Source: Clostridia bacterium (GTDB lineage Bacteria; Bacillota; Clostridia; Oscillospirales; Acutalibacteraceae). From it: a DNA stretch of 45,485 bases. The translations under genes and the position numbers were made by a program. Below the pieces are notes generated by a model that was not told where the DNA came from, did not search any database, and worked only from the letters and a program-made list of their open reading frames with translations. Positions 16,400-24,695 of this stretch are shown here, piece by piece (the first letter of the stretch is position 1; each line of letters opens with the position of its first letter). The stretch covers positions 1 to 45,485 of the forward strand of contig JAFODQ010000023.1 in NCBI GenBank assembly GCA_017380615.1, given 5' to 3'.

Positions 16400-16864
16400 A
16401 TGGCTTTAGGTGATTTTTTTAAAAGATTCATGAATTCTCAGGATGACTACGAGGATGAAATTGAAGAGGCTCAGGAGGCTGAAGAGCAGACAAGCTTTGC
16501 AGCTGATTATGATGAATATGAAGCTCCCAAGCCACGAGTAAGAAAGACATCAAACCAGTCTAATAGAGTTGTTGATATCCGTACAACTGCTATGCTTCAG
16601 GTGGTTCTTGTTAAGCCTGATAAATTCGAGGATGCACGTGCAATTGCTGACCACCTTAACGAGAAGAGAACTGTTGTTCTTAACCTTGAGGCTGCAAGCA
16701 AGGATGTTGCAAGAAGACTTATCGACCTTCTTAATGGCGTTGCCTATGCTAACGGCGGTCAGCTTAAAAAGGTTTCAACAAACACTTATATAATTACACC
16801 ATATAATGTAAATGTTTCGGGTGACCTTCTTGATGAGCTTGAAAATACAGGTGTATTTTTCTGA
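16400..16864 (+). CDS. sepF: Cell division protein SepF
   Basis: 154 residues. It has a short membrane-targeting N-terminal helix (ALGDFFKRFM), an acidic linker, and the SepF core with VVLVKPDKFEDARAIADHL, LNLE and IDLLNGVAYANGG, then ITPYNV. SepF tethers and bundles FtsZ at the division site. Start follows TGGAGG. Position between yggS and divIVA is the usual Firmicute order, though ylmG and ylmH, often found between sepF and divIVA, are missing here. Confidence 0.95.
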   Translation: MALGDFFKRFMNSQDDYEDEIEEAQEAEEQTSFAADYDEYEAPKPRVRKTSNQSNRVVDIRTTAMLQVVLVKPDKFEDARAIADHLNEKRTVVLNLEAASKDVARRLIDLLNGVAYANGGQLKKVSTNTYIITPYNVNVSGDLLDELENTGVFF

Positions 16865-16894
16865 TAATCTTTTTGTTGAAAGTGGGGATTTAAT

Positions 16895-18139
16895 ATGATG
16901 ACACCGGCACAGCTTAAGGCGTACGAGTTTAAAACTGCTGGAAGAAACGCTTATAAGGCTGAAGATGTGGATATGTTCTTGAGCGAGGTTGTTATAAGCT
17001 ATGAGAAGATGTTCCGTGAAAACAGTGAGCTCATCAAAAGAGTGAGTATGCTTGCTGATAGATTAGAGCAATATAAGAGTGATGAGGTTGATATCAAGCA
17101 AGCTGTTCTTAGTGCACAGAAGGCTGCAAATCTTATTGTTAAGGAGGCAGAGGACAGCGTTGCTGATGCAAAAACAGAGGCAGAAGCGATTCTGGCTGCA
17201 GCAAAAGGTGAAGCAGAAATAATAAAATCTGATGCTGAAAAGCAGGCAATAGCTGATTCTGAGCTTCTCTTGTCTGTTACAAAGGATAAAGCCGAGGAAA
17301 TTATTGCTAAAGCAAAAGAAAAGGCTCAGGGTATTCTTATTGCTGCAAATGATTCTGCCAGTGATACCATGGGGGCTGCAAACAGAACTGTAACAAGTGA
17401 ATCTTTGTATTATGATATGCTCAAAAAAGAGGTTTCTGAGTTCAAGACATCCATCCTCGCACAGTATAAGGAGCATATCGAGCTCATATCCAAGCTCCCG
17501 GAATTGGCTGCTGAAGAGGCTGCAAAAATAGAAAATGAAGAGCTTCCTCAGGTGAAGGTTGAAGAGCTGAGTGTCGAGGAAGAAGAAACACCGGTTGTTT
17601 TTGAAGAGAGCTCAGAGGATGTTCTTGAATATGTTAACACTGTCGAAGAGGAGTTTGATGAGGAGATCGAAGGTGAAACAGTTATAAAGACTGAGCTTCC
17701 TTATGATTTCTTTTCTGAAGATACATCTCTTGAGTTTGTTGAAGAGGAAGCAGAAGTTGAAAACACAGCTGTTTCTGTTGATGTGTTTGGGGCTTCCGAA
17801 GAAATCGAGGATTCTGTTCAGGATATTCCGGTTTCAAAAAAGATAACTGTTGATGCAAACAGAGCCGAAGAGGCATCCGAGGTTGTTTCAATCACTGAAA
17901 TGGTAGAGGGGTTTGAAGAGTCTGTGGCTGAAGAGCAGGAAGAAACCTTCGAGGAAGCGGTTCCATCAAATATTGTGGAAGAGACTTCAGAGGAAGAAGA
18001 GGATGATGACTTCGGTTATGAGGAAGATGATGATTCATCATCGTTTTTTGATTTGTTTGAAAAAATAGATACAAAGTCTGATGGCGGAGATGATGATACC
18101 AAGCCCAAGCGTCGTGGTCTTTTCCGCAGAAAAAAATAA
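16895..18139 (+). CDS. DivIVA-like protein with long acidic tail
   Basis: 414 residues. Residues 1-60 match the DivIVA N-terminal membrane-curvature domain (MTPAQLKAYEFKTAGRNAYKAEDVDMFL), followed by a coiled coil to about residue 215 rich in Ala/Glu/Lys. The tail to about 400 is extremely rich in Glu and Val and ends in a basic patch, KPKRRGLFRRKK. The N-terminus suggests septal or polar targeting. The long acidic tail is unlike the short Bacillus DivIVA and may recruit partners. ATG at 16895 or 16898 both fit the GGGG site. No gene symbol is given because paralogues (GpsB, SepIVA types) are possible. Confidence 0.85.
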   Translation: MMTPAQLKAYEFKTAGRNAYKAEDVDMFLSEVVISYEKMFRENSELIKRVSMLADRLEQYKSDEVDIKQAVLSAQKAANLIVKEAEDSVADAKTEAEAILAAAKGEAEIIKSDAEKQAIADSELLLSVTKDKAEEIIAKAKEKAQGILIAANDSASDTMGAANRTVTSESLYYDMLKKEVSEFKTSILAQYKEHIELISKLPELAAEEAAKIENEELPQVKVEELSVEEEETPVVFEESSEDVLEYVNTVEEEFDEEIEGETVIKTELPYDFFSEDTSLEFVEEEAEVENTAVSVDVFGASEEIEDSVQDIPVSKKITVDANRAEEASEVVSITEMVEGFEESVAEEQEETFEEAVPSNIVEETSEEEEDDDFGYEEDDDSSSFFDLFEKIDTKSDGGDDDTKPKRRGLFRRKK

Positions 18140-18157
18140 AAATTCAAGAGGTATATT

Positions 18158-18664
18158 ATGACAGCAATTATATACGCATTGGTTTGTCTGGTGCTTATTG
18201 CAATAGACCAGGGGATAAAGCTTATTGTAGCTCAATATCTTGAGCCAGTTGAGTATGTTAATGTTATCGATAATGTTTTGAGATTCCGTTATGTGGAAAA
18301 CACGGGAGCGGTTTTTGGCTCCTTTGCCGACCACACGCTGGCACTTACAATTTTTTCGATTGTTCTTGTTGTCTTTGTTATAGTTTATCTTGCAAAAAAT
18401 AAGAATCAATCAAAGTTTATTGATATGTGTCTTTTGTTGCTTTTGTCTGGTGGACTTGGAAACATTATAGACAGAATAAGGCTTCATTATGTTATAGATT
18501 ATATTGAGCCTCTGTTTGTTAATTTTGCTGTTTTTAATTTTGCTGATTGTCTTGTAACTGTGGGTGCTTTTGCTCTCATTATACGCCTGATTTACGAGAT
18601 TGTTGTTGATTATAAGAACGAAAAAAAACAAAAAGTTACGGAGATGGCTGATGGAACAGATTGA
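18158..18664 (+). CDS. lspA: Lipoprotein signal peptidase (signal peptidase II)
   Basis: 168 residues with four transmembrane helices. It cleaves lipoprotein signal peptides after lipid attachment. Family motifs: IDQGIK near residue 16, VENTGAVFG at 46-54, GNIIDR at 101-106, and the two catalytic aspartates in YVIDYI (D114) and FNFAD (D130). The start follows AAGAGG. The C-terminus overlaps the next gene by 14 bases, so translation is likely coupled to the pseudouridine synthase, a common pairing. Confidence 0.95.
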   Translation: MTAIIYALVCLVLIAIDQGIKLIVAQYLEPVEYVNVIDNVLRFRYVENTGAVFGSFADHTLALTIFSIVLVVFVIVYLAKNKNQSKFIDMCLLLLLSGGLGNIIDRIRLHYVIDYIEPLFVNFAVFNFADCLVTVGAFALIIRLIYEIVVDYKNEKKQKVTEMADGTD

Positions 18665-19565
18665 ACTTATTGTTACAGCTGAATGTAACGGCGAAAGACT
18701 TGATAAGGTTGTTCCACGGTTGTTTTCGAATCTCTCAAGAAGTGCTGTTCAGCAGCTTATTGCGGATGAAAGTGTTTTTGTGAATGGAGCATTGAGTAAC
18801 AAGAAAACAAGTGTCAAGGAAAATGATGTTATCATTTTGGAAATTCCCGAGCCAAAGAATCTTTCTGTCGAGGCAGAAGATATTCCGCTGGATATCGTCT
18901 ATGAGGATGAGCATCTTCTGGTTGTTAATAAGCCGAAGGGGATGGTTGTTCACCCTGCTGCAGGAAACTATAATGGCACACTTGTTAATGCATTGCTGCA
19001 TCATTGCGGGGATTCTCTTTCGGGGATAAATGGTGTTATTCGACCGGGAATTGTCCATAGAATCGACAAGGATACGAGTGGTCTTCTCGTTGTTGCTAAA
19101 ACAGATGCGGCTCATAAGGGCCTTGCTGAACAAATCAAGGAACATTCATTTACAAGAATCTATAACACGGTTGTTGTGGGTAATATCAGAGATGATGAGG
19201 GCACAATTGATGCGCCGATTGGCAGACATCCCAAAGACAGAAAGAAACAGGCTGTCACTGATAAAAATTCGCGCAATGCTGTTACCCATTTTCGTGTTTT
19301 GCAAAGGATGAAGGGCTTTACATTTCTTGAGGTTAAGCTTGAAACCGGTAGAACTCACCAGATAAGAGTTCACATGGCCTATAGAGGCACGCCTGTTGCG
19401 GGTGATGTTGTGTATGGTGATCCAAAGAAAACCTATGGCTTGCAGGGACAGTGTCTTAATGCTACAACAATCGGCTTTGTTCATCCTATTACCGGAGAAT
19501 ATCTTGAATTTTCAAGTGAATTACCGGAATACTTTAAAGATTTTCTCAGGAGATATGCACAGTAA
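18651..19565 (+). CDS. RluA/RluD-family pseudouridine synthase
   Basis: 304 residues. An N-terminal S4 RNA-binding domain (residues about 5-70: GERLDKVVPRLF, SRSAVQQLI) is followed by the catalytic domain. The signature HRIDKDTSGLLVVAKT holds the catalytic Asp139, and GRTHQIRVH and the DPKKTYGLQGQCLNA region also match. It converts uridine to pseudouridine in rRNA, probably 23S. RluD versus other RluA-type members cannot be told from sequence alone. The start is set by GGAG seven bases upstream, inside lspA. Its TAA shares an A with the next ATG. Confidence 0.92.
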   Translation: MEQIELIVTAECNGERLDKVVPRLFSNLSRSAVQQLIADESVFVNGALSNKKTSVKENDVIILEIPEPKNLSVEAEDIPLDIVYEDEHLLVVNKPKGMVVHPAAGNYNGTLVNALLHHCGDSLSGINGVIRPGIVHRIDKDTSGLLVVAKTDAAHKGLAEQIKEHSFTRIYNTVVVGNIRDDEGTIDAPIGRHPKDRKKQAVTDKNSRNAVTHFRVLQRMKGFTFLEVKLETGRTHQIRVHMAYRGTPVAGDVVYGDPKKTYGLQGQCLNATTIGFVHPITGEYLEFSSELPEYFKDFLRRYAQ

Positions 19566-20386
19566 TGGCTACATATTCTGATTGGTTGCTTGTTTCTGAT
19601 ATTGACGGAACACTAAATAATAAAAAACGAAAACTTCCATCCAACAATAAAAAGGCGATAACGAATTTTGTTAATGCTGGTGGTCATTTCACGCTTTGCT
19701 CGGGACGTAATTTAAAATCCCTGGAAAAGCATTATCTAAATCTAGGAATTAGTACACCTGCAATATATATGAATGGTGCGGGTATATATGATTTCAAAAC
19801 AAAAAGCCATATATATTTCAAACCTATTACACATCATGGTGAGTCAATTATTTTTGATGTATTGAAGAAGCATAAGACTGCGCAGCTTACGGTTTTTGAT
19901 GCAACAACAGTTTATCGGTATAAACACACTTGTTTATATGGTCTTGTTGTTTCGTTGCTTGATAATATTGACAGAAAGCTTTGTAAAACAAGAGAAGAGC
20001 TGCCCACAGGCAGGTGGGGTAAGGCGACTATTTTTGCATCAAAGCGGGTTTGTAGGGATATTGAGAGGCTTTTAAAAGACGAGGTAAACAGTAAATATGT
20101 TGATTGCTTTTACACATCGCCATATTCTATTGAAATTGTCTGTGCCGGAGTTAACAAGGGTTCTGCTGTTAAATACCTTGCAGAGTACCTTTCCATCGAT
20201 AGTGGAAAGGTTGCAGCAATAGGTGATTATTTTAACGATGAAGCAATGCTTCGTTCTGTGGCACATCCTGTTTGCTGTGGTCAGGCACCGGAGGAAATTA
20301 AAGCTTTGTGTGAATACATTACATGCCATTGTAATGATGGTGCTGTTAATGATTTTATAAATTATATAAATAAAACCTATTTATAA
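19565..20386 (+). CDS. Cof-type HAD hydrolase (sugar phosphatase-like)
   Basis: 273 residues. Motif I DIDGTL at about residues 12-17, motif II CSGR near 40, and motif IV GDYFND near 218, with a large type IIB cap in between. These enzymes dephosphorylate sugar phosphates, flavin or other cofactors; the substrate here is not predictable. ATG overlaps the previous stop by one base. The gene leads into the transketolase pair, so a sugar phosphate substrate would fit the context but is inference. Confidence 0.87.
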   Translation: MATYSDWLLVSDIDGTLNNKKRKLPSNNKKAITNFVNAGGHFTLCSGRNLKSLEKHYLNLGISTPAIYMNGAGIYDFKTKSHIYFKPITHHGESIIFDVLKKHKTAQLTVFDATTVYRYKHTCLYGLVVSLLDNIDRKLCKTREELPTGRWGKATIFASKRVCRDIERLLKDEVNSKYVDCFYTSPYSIEIVCAGVNKGSAVKYLAEYLSIDSGKVAAIGDYFNDEAMLRSVAHPVCCGQAPEEIKALCEYITCHCNDGAVNDFINYINKTYL

Positions 20387-20400
20387 ACGGAGGTAATTTT

Positions 20401-21243
20401 ATGCAAAAACTTTCCAGAATTGAATTAGCAAAGGTTGCCTGTGAAGTGCGAAAGGGTATTATTGAAGGTACCTTTAATGCAAAATCAGGACACCCTGGTG
20501 GTTCATTGTCAATTGCTGAAATAGTTTCATATCTCTATTTCAACGAAATGAACATTGATCCTGCTAATCCCAAGGATGAAAACAGAGACAGATTTGTTCT
20601 TTCTAAAGGACATGCTGCTCCAGCGCTCTATTCAGTAATGGCACAGCGAGGCTATTTCGATGTTGAGGAGCTCAAAACACTGAGGAAGATCGATTCAAGA
20701 CTTCAGGGTCATCCGAGTATGCATTGGCTTCCGGGCGTTGATATCAGCTCCGGGTCTTTGGGTCAGGGGATTTCAGCTGCATGTGGTATGGCTCTTGGCG
20801 CAAAACTCAAAAATGCTGATTTCCGTGTTTACACCGTTTTAGGTGATGGTGAAATCGAAGAGGGTCAGGTTTGGGAAGCTGCAATGTATGCTGCTGCAAA
20901 AAAGCTTGATAATCTTGTTGCTTTTGTTGATAACAATAATCTCCAGATTGATGGAACAGTTGAGGAGGTTAACTCTCCGTATCCAATTCCAGAGAAGTTT
21001 GCCGCATTCGGTTGGAATGTTATTGAAATTGATGGTCATAGCTTCGATGACATCGAAGACGCTCTTAATTCAGCTCGTGATTGTAAAGGTATGCCAACAG
21101 CGATTATTGCTAAAACAACAAAGGGCAAGGGTGTATCTTTTATGGAAAATCAGGTTAATTGGCATGGTTCTGCTCCTAATGCAGAACAGTATGAAACTGC
21201 AATGAACGAGCTTAATGCTGTTCTTAATGGATTGGAGGGCTAA
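20401..21243 (+). CDS. Transketolase, N-terminal (TPP-binding) subunit
   Basis: 280 residues, corresponding to the first domain of fused transketolases. It shows GHPGGSLS, KGHAAPALYSVMA, the TPP motif GDGEIEEGQVWEA with DNN about 27 residues later, and KGKGVSFME. With the next gene it moves two-carbon units between pentose phosphates and triose/hexose phosphates. Split subunits are normal in many Clostridia. The start follows CGGAGG. The partner starts two bases after its stop. Confidence 0.95.
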   Translation: MQKLSRIELAKVACEVRKGIIEGTFNAKSGHPGGSLSIAEIVSYLYFNEMNIDPANPKDENRDRFVLSKGHAAPALYSVMAQRGYFDVEELKTLRKIDSRLQGHPSMHWLPGVDISSGSLGQGISAACGMALGAKLKNADFRVYTVLGDGEIEEGQVWEAAMYAAAKKLDNLVAFVDNNNLQIDGTVEEVNSPYPIPEKFAAFGWNVIEIDGHSFDDIEDALNSARDCKGMPTAIIAKTTKGKGVSFMENQVNWHGSAPNAEQYETAMNELNAVLNGLEG

Positions 21244-21245
21244 TT

Positions 21246-22193
21246 ATGGCAGATGTAATTAAAGTTGCAACCAGAGATGGTTATGGTAAAGCTCTCGTTG
21301 AGCTTGGTGAAAAGAATCCTGATGTTCTTGTTCTTGATGCTGACCTTGCTGCAGCAACAAAAACCGGCGGCTTCAAAAAAGCTTTCCCTGACAGATTCTT
21401 TGATACAGGTATTGCTGAAAGCAATATGATGGGTGTTGCTGCAGGTCTTGCAACAACAGGCTATACAGTATTTGCTTCAAGCTTTGCAATGTTTTCAGCA
21501 GGCAGAGCTTTCGAACAGGTAAGAAACACAATTGCGTATCCTCACCTTAATGTTAAAATTGGCGCAACACATGCCGGTATTTCCGTTGGTGAAGATGGTG
21601 CAAGCCACCAGTGCTGTGAAGATATCGCTTTAATGCGTTCAATTCCTGGTATGGTTATTATTAACCCGGCTGATGATGTTGAAGCAAGGGCAGCTGTCTT
21701 TGCTGCTGCTGAATTTGACGGACCTGTTTATATGCGATTCGGAAGACTTGCTGTTCCGAGAATTTTTGATGAAAGCTATAATTTTGAAATTGGTAAGGCA
21801 GTTACTCTTAAAGAGGGTTCTGATGTTACAATTATCGCAACGGGTCTTATGGTAAGTGAAGCGATTGAAGCTGCAAATCAGCTTGAGGCTGAAGGTATTT
21901 CTGTTGAGCTTATCAATATGCACACAATCAAGCCTCTTGACAAGGAAGCTGTTGTTAAGGCAGCAAAGAAGACGGGTTGCATTGTGACTGCAGAAGAGCA
22001 CAATGTAATAGGTGGTCTCGGTGAAGCTGTTTGTGAAGCTGTTTGTGATGAATATCCCGTGCCTGTTGTTAAGGTTGGTGTTGAAGATACATTCGGCAAA
22101 TCAGGCCCTGCTGTTGACCTTCTTCATATATTTGGACTTGATGCGAAAAACATTGTAGAAAAGGCTAAAATTGCTATTTCTAAGAAGAAATAA
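21246..22193 (+). CDS. Transketolase, C-terminal subunit
   Basis: 315 residues containing the pyrimidine-binding domain (DADLAAATKTGGF, DTGIAESNMMGVAAGLA with the catalytic Glu in GIAESN) and the C-terminal domain (VTAEEHNVIGGLGEAV). It completes the active site with the TPP-binding subunit. It depends on thiamine diphosphate, which ThiN in this window would supply. It is the last gene of the long plus-strand run. Confidence 0.95.
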   Translation: MADVIKVATRDGYGKALVELGEKNPDVLVLDADLAAATKTGGFKKAFPDRFFDTGIAESNMMGVAAGLATTGYTVFASSFAMFSAGRAFEQVRNTIAYPHLNVKIGATHAGISVGEDGASHQCCEDIALMRSIPGMVIINPADDVEARAAVFAAAEFDGPVYMRFGRLAVPRIFDESYNFEIGKAVTLKEGSDVTIIATGLMVSEAIEAANQLEAEGISVELINMHTIKPLDKEAVVKAAKKTGCIVTAEEHNVIGGLGEAVCEAVCDEYPVPVVKVGVEDTFGKSGPAVDLLHIFGLDAKNIVEKAKIAISKKK

Positions 22194-22214
22194 TCATTTT
22201 TAACCAAAAAATAA

Positions 22215-22263
22215 ATTTTATTATTTTATTTTTATTGAAAATAATAAAATCTTGTGATATAAT
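22215..22263 (+). promoter_or_regulatory. Promoter overlapping an AT-only palindrome
   Basis: TTGAAA (22235-22240), 17 bases, TATAAT (22258-22263) with TG one base before the -10: a near-consensus promoter for the next gene. The -35 lies in a 13-bp perfect inverted repeat of A/T only (22215-22227 with 22238-22250). The palindrome could be a weak terminator of the transketolase transcript or an operator. Confidence 0.75.
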
Positions 22264-22301
22264 TAGCTAATGATAATATCCAAAGATAGGTAGGAGATTT
22301 T

Positions 22302-23108
22302 ATGGCAAACTGTCCAAAATGTGGATATAAATTAAGAATGATTGATATTAAAGCAGAGTGCCCAAAATGTGGCGTTAACCTCATTTATTTCAATCATCAG
22401 GAGCGTTTGGCTGAAGATGCAGATAAAGCTGAAGAGGAATATATCAGACTTCAACCGAAGATAGACAGAGTTAAATTTGCGTTCATTGGCACAAAGCTTT
22501 CTATCGCAAGGCTTATTCTTTTGTTTGTTCCGATCGGAATGCTTTTCCTTCCTTTGGCACACATTAAGGTTGATATGCCTTTCAATTCAATTGATACGAA
22601 TGTCTCAGTCCTTAATCTTGCAATGGATGTTATTGCAAAATTTGAGTTTTCAATTTTGAATGCTGCACCATTGGCTGCAATAATTTTTTATGCTTTGTCA
22701 ATACTCGGCGTTCTTGTTGCTGCAGTTTTTGCTATTCTTAACATTCCATTTGTTTCTGTTTCATGCTCACCAAAGGGCTTCAAGAGAAATGTCAGACTTT
22801 CAATTGGTGGCATTGTTGGTATGTTAATCAGCATAATTTCTTTCTTTATTTTCAATGCACAGCTTGAGTCAATGTATGGTGCAATGTATTCAGGTAACAT
22901 TGGTATTGGTGCCTTCCTTGCTATTGTTGCTTTTCTTGGAATAATTGCAATAAATATTGTTATCAAGAAAAAAGATATTCCCGTTAAGTACAAGGATCTC
23001 TCTGAGTACATTGAACGTGTTGAAAAACGCAAGGAAGAAATCAAGGCAATGGAAGAGCAGGCTGAAAAGTTAAGACGCGAATATGCTGAAAGCTCCTCAA
23101 ATGCTTAA
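22302..23108 (+). CDS. Zinc-ribbon membrane protein of unknown function
   Basis: 268 residues that I do not recognise as a named family. The N-terminus has a zinc ribbon (NCPKCGYKL with CPKCGVNL 15 residues later). A charged helical stretch follows, then about four hydrophobic segments (roughly 70-90, 118-150, 163-190, 200-222). It ends in a strongly charged coiled-coil-like tail (KDLSEYIERVEKRKEEIKAM). Zinc ribbon plus membrane segments suggests a small regulatory or assembly membrane protein, but no function can be assigned. Start follows GTAGGAG. It has its own promoter and strong terminator, so it is monocistronic. Confidence 0.8.
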   Translation: MANCPKCGYKLRMIDIKAECPKCGVNLIYFNHQERLAEDADKAEEEYIRLQPKIDRVKFAFIGTKLSIARLILLFVPIGMLFLPLAHIKVDMPFNSIDTNVSVLNLAMDVIAKFEFSILNAAPLAAIIFYALSILGVLVAAVFAILNIPFVSVSCSPKGFKRNVRLSIGGIVGMLISIISFFIFNAQLESMYGAMYSGNIGIGAFLAIVAFLGIIAINIVIKKKDIPVKYKDLSEYIERVEKRKEEIKAMEEQAEKLRREYAESSSNA

Positions 23109-23121
23109 TCAATCATAAAGC

Positions 23122-23158
23122 AAAAAGCTCATTTACTGAAAAGTAAATGAGCTTTTTT
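23122..23158. terminator. Bidirectional terminator with GAAA loop
   Basis: A perfect 16-bp stem (23122-23137 with 23142-23157) around a GAAA tetraloop, with A run on one side and T run on the other. It ends the zinc-ribbon gene and, on the other strand, the 6S RNA transcript. Confidence 0.9.
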
Positions 23159-23160
23159 AC

Positions 23161-23347
23161 ATCCCCGCGTGTGCCGGATGCGATAATAGTAACCTGCTTT
23201 CGGCAGGTGGGTGCTCTCTCCGTGGATTCACGCTCCCTTCGTCCACCAAGGAGGTGGGAGGTCTGCAATAGGCCATGGAAGTCCAAGCTCCCTTTTTATT
23301 GACATAGGGTTAGTATTATTCGCAGTTATCGAACACCGCAGGAATAT
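23161..23347 (-). ncRNA. ssrS: 6S RNA (RNA polymerase-binding regulatory RNA)
   Basis: A GC-richer, structured stretch without a reading frame between two genes. On the minus strand it begins near ATATTCCTGCGGTGTTCG and ends CCGGCACACGCGGGGAT. These ends pair to form the closing stem expected of 6S RNA, with the TGCGGTGTTCG element typical of its 5' end. The 3' half has GAGCACCCACCTGC with GCAGGT, a small hairpin found in many 6S RNAs. Length of about 185 nt is normal. A promoter at 23353-23382 places +1 at about 23347, and a terminator follows. 6S RNA holds housekeeping RNA polymerase inactive in stationary phase. The exact ends are estimated. Confidence 0.85.
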
Positions 23348-23352
23348 GGAAT

Positions 23353-23382
23353 GTTATAATTATTCTTCGTCATCGAACTCAA
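23353..23382 (-). promoter_or_regulatory. Promoter for the 6S RNA, inside the 3' end of the DUF1292 gene
   Basis: Minus strand TTGAGT, 18 bases, TATAAC, lying within or just after the last codons of the DUF1292 gene. The predicted +1 coincides with the start of the RNA's closing stem. Confidence 0.55.
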
Positions 23383-23686
23383 ATAAATCTTCGAGTCTTT
23401 CTTCAAAAATCTTTCCGATTTTGTTGAAAAGCTTTTCGTCCTCAATTGGTTCAAGATATATTTCTCCGTCTTCATCCTCGTTGACGGAGAGAATAATTAA
23501 CTCGCCGTCATCGTCAATGATGTCTTCAGCTTCTTCGTAAACAGGCAGAAGAGCAACAAATCTTCCGTCGTCAGTTTCAATTCTGTCAAGCTCTTCAAAT
23601 GTATGTGTAACACCTTCTTCGTCAACCACAGAAATTAAATCAGGGTTGTAGTTTTCACTGCTTACTTTTTCAAAATTTTTATCCAT
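23360..23686 (-). CDS. DUF1292 family acidic protein
   Basis: 108 residues, very acidic (many Glu/Asp, ending EFDDEE). The pattern VVDEEGVTHTFEELDRIETDDGRFVALLPV and ILSVNEDEDGEIYLEPIEDE is that of the DUF1292 (YrzB-like) family, whose function is unknown. In Bacillus the homologue lies near yrrK-yrrL. The chosen ATG follows TGAGGT by eight bases; an upstream in-frame ATG would place the ribosome site inside the coding region. It has its own promoter, and the 6S promoter overlaps its 3' end. Confidence 0.85.
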   Translation of the reverse strand: MDKNFEKVSSENYNPDLISVVDEEGVTHTFEELDRIETDDGRFVALLPVYEEAEDIIDDDGELIILSVNEDEDGEIYLEPIEDEKLFNKIGKIFEERLEDLFEFDDEE

Positions 23687-23719
23687 AATATTATACCTCA
23701 CTGGTTATTCTTTTATTAT

Positions 23720-23748
23720 ATTTTATCTTTATATTCTGTATAAGTCAA
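23720..23748 (-). promoter_or_regulatory. Promoter for the DUF1292 gene
   Basis: Minus strand TTGACT, 17 bases, TAAAAT, three bases after the end of the epimerase-like gene. Confidence 0.65.
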
Positions 23749-23751
23749 CTA

Positions 23752-24603
23752 TTATTCCGTAATTTCAATGCTCCAATTAAATGAAGCGTTGTCATTGGCT
23801 GACAATTTCATTATAGCTCTTTTCTCCGATAAATCAGCCTTTTTATCGTAGTTGTCGTTTATACCCCACCAAGGCTCAATGCAAACATAGGGCGCGTTAG
23901 GTTTAGCCCAGATGCCAAGAATAGGGGAGTTGAAATTGAATTTTACAACACGATTGTGATTGTTGCTCTTGAGTGAAACAGCCTTTGAAGAATAATCGCT
24001 TAAGATTAATGCATCATCACAAAAAAGATTTTCGGTAAGAGTTATCTTATTTTCGTTCATTTCCACAGGGAATCTTTCTTCAATAAGAATTGATTCGTTG
24101 TCAATTCTTTCTGTAACAAGAGCTGTATCGCTTTCAAACTCAAGATAATCGCCGATTTCACAGTTGAAGCCTGGATGAGCACCAAAGGAATAATACATAT
24201 CGTTGTTATTGTTGTTTATAACAGTGTGAGTTACACTAAGCCCGGTAGCAGTTAACTGAAATTTAACCTGAAGTTCAAATTCATAAGGGTAAGATTCAAG
24301 TGAATCACAATCACTTTTCTGAGAGAATGTGAGAGAATCTGCTGTTTTATCAATAAGGTTAAATGTTTTTTTCCTTACGATACCGTGCTTTGGCATTGTA
24401 TATTCTTTGCCGTTTAATCTATACTTGTCATCAAGTAATCTGCCGATTATTGGAAAAAGAATAGGGGATTGTCCATACCAAATGGATTCGTCTCCTGTCC
24501 ATATAAACTCAAAACCTGTTTTCTTTGATTTGAGAGAGGTGAGCTCTGCACCCATTTCCTTTACACCAACAATAAAATTGTCATTTTCTGCATAGTAAAT
24601 CAT
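23752..24603 (-). CDS. Aldose 1-epimerase family protein (LacX/YeaD-like)
   Basis: 283 residues of the galactose mutarotase-like beta-sandwich fold. Visible landmarks are ILFPIIGRL, KHGIVRK, SFGAHPGFNC (His) and CIEPWWGIND (catalytic Glu). The divergent form is closest to the LacX-type subgroup, which may act on hexoses or hexose phosphates; the exact sugar is unknown. The ATG at 24601-24603 is chosen since the first ATG, nine bases earlier, directly abuts the AGAGGA site. A promoter and 5' hairpin lie upstream. Confidence 0.87.
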   Translation of the reverse strand: MIYYAENDNFIVGVKEMGAELTSLKSKKTGFEFIWTGDESIWYGQSPILFPIIGRLLDDKYRLNGKEYTMPKHGIVRKKTFNLIDKTADSLTFSQKSDCDSLESYPYEFELQVKFQLTATGLSVTHTVINNNNNDMYYSFGAHPGFNCEIGDYLEFESDTALVTERIDNESILIEERFPVEMNENKITLTENLFCDDALILSDYSSKAVSLKSNNHNRVVKFNFNSPILGIWAKPNAPYVCIEPWWGINDNYDKKADLSEKRAIMKLSANDNASFNWSIEITE

Positions 24604-24623
24604 TAAAATCATTCCTCTGTAAT

Positions 24624-24652
24624 AAAGGCATCACGCTATTGCGTAATGCCTT
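24624..24652 (-). other. Hairpin in the epimerase leader
   Basis: AAAGGCAT-C-ACGC / GCGT-A-ATGCCTTT with a four-base loop (one mismatch). It lies downstream of the promoter at 24667-24695 and directly before the ribosome site. On the minus strand only three T follow, so it is a weak terminator or attenuator at best. Confidence 0.6.
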
Positions 24653-24666
24653 TTTAAATTTATTCA

Positions 24667-24695
24667 ATTATATATTAAATAATGAGCTGTGTCAA
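24667..24695 (-). promoter_or_regulatory. Consensus promoter for the epimerase-like gene
   Basis: Minus strand TTGACA, 17 bases, TATAAT: a perfect match to the housekeeping consensus, starting right after the uraA stop. Confidence 0.8.

Noticed and set aside
22215-22250. Clear intrinsic terminator after transketolase
   Set aside because: The palindrome has only A/T pairs, so stability is poor; I list it only with the promoter.
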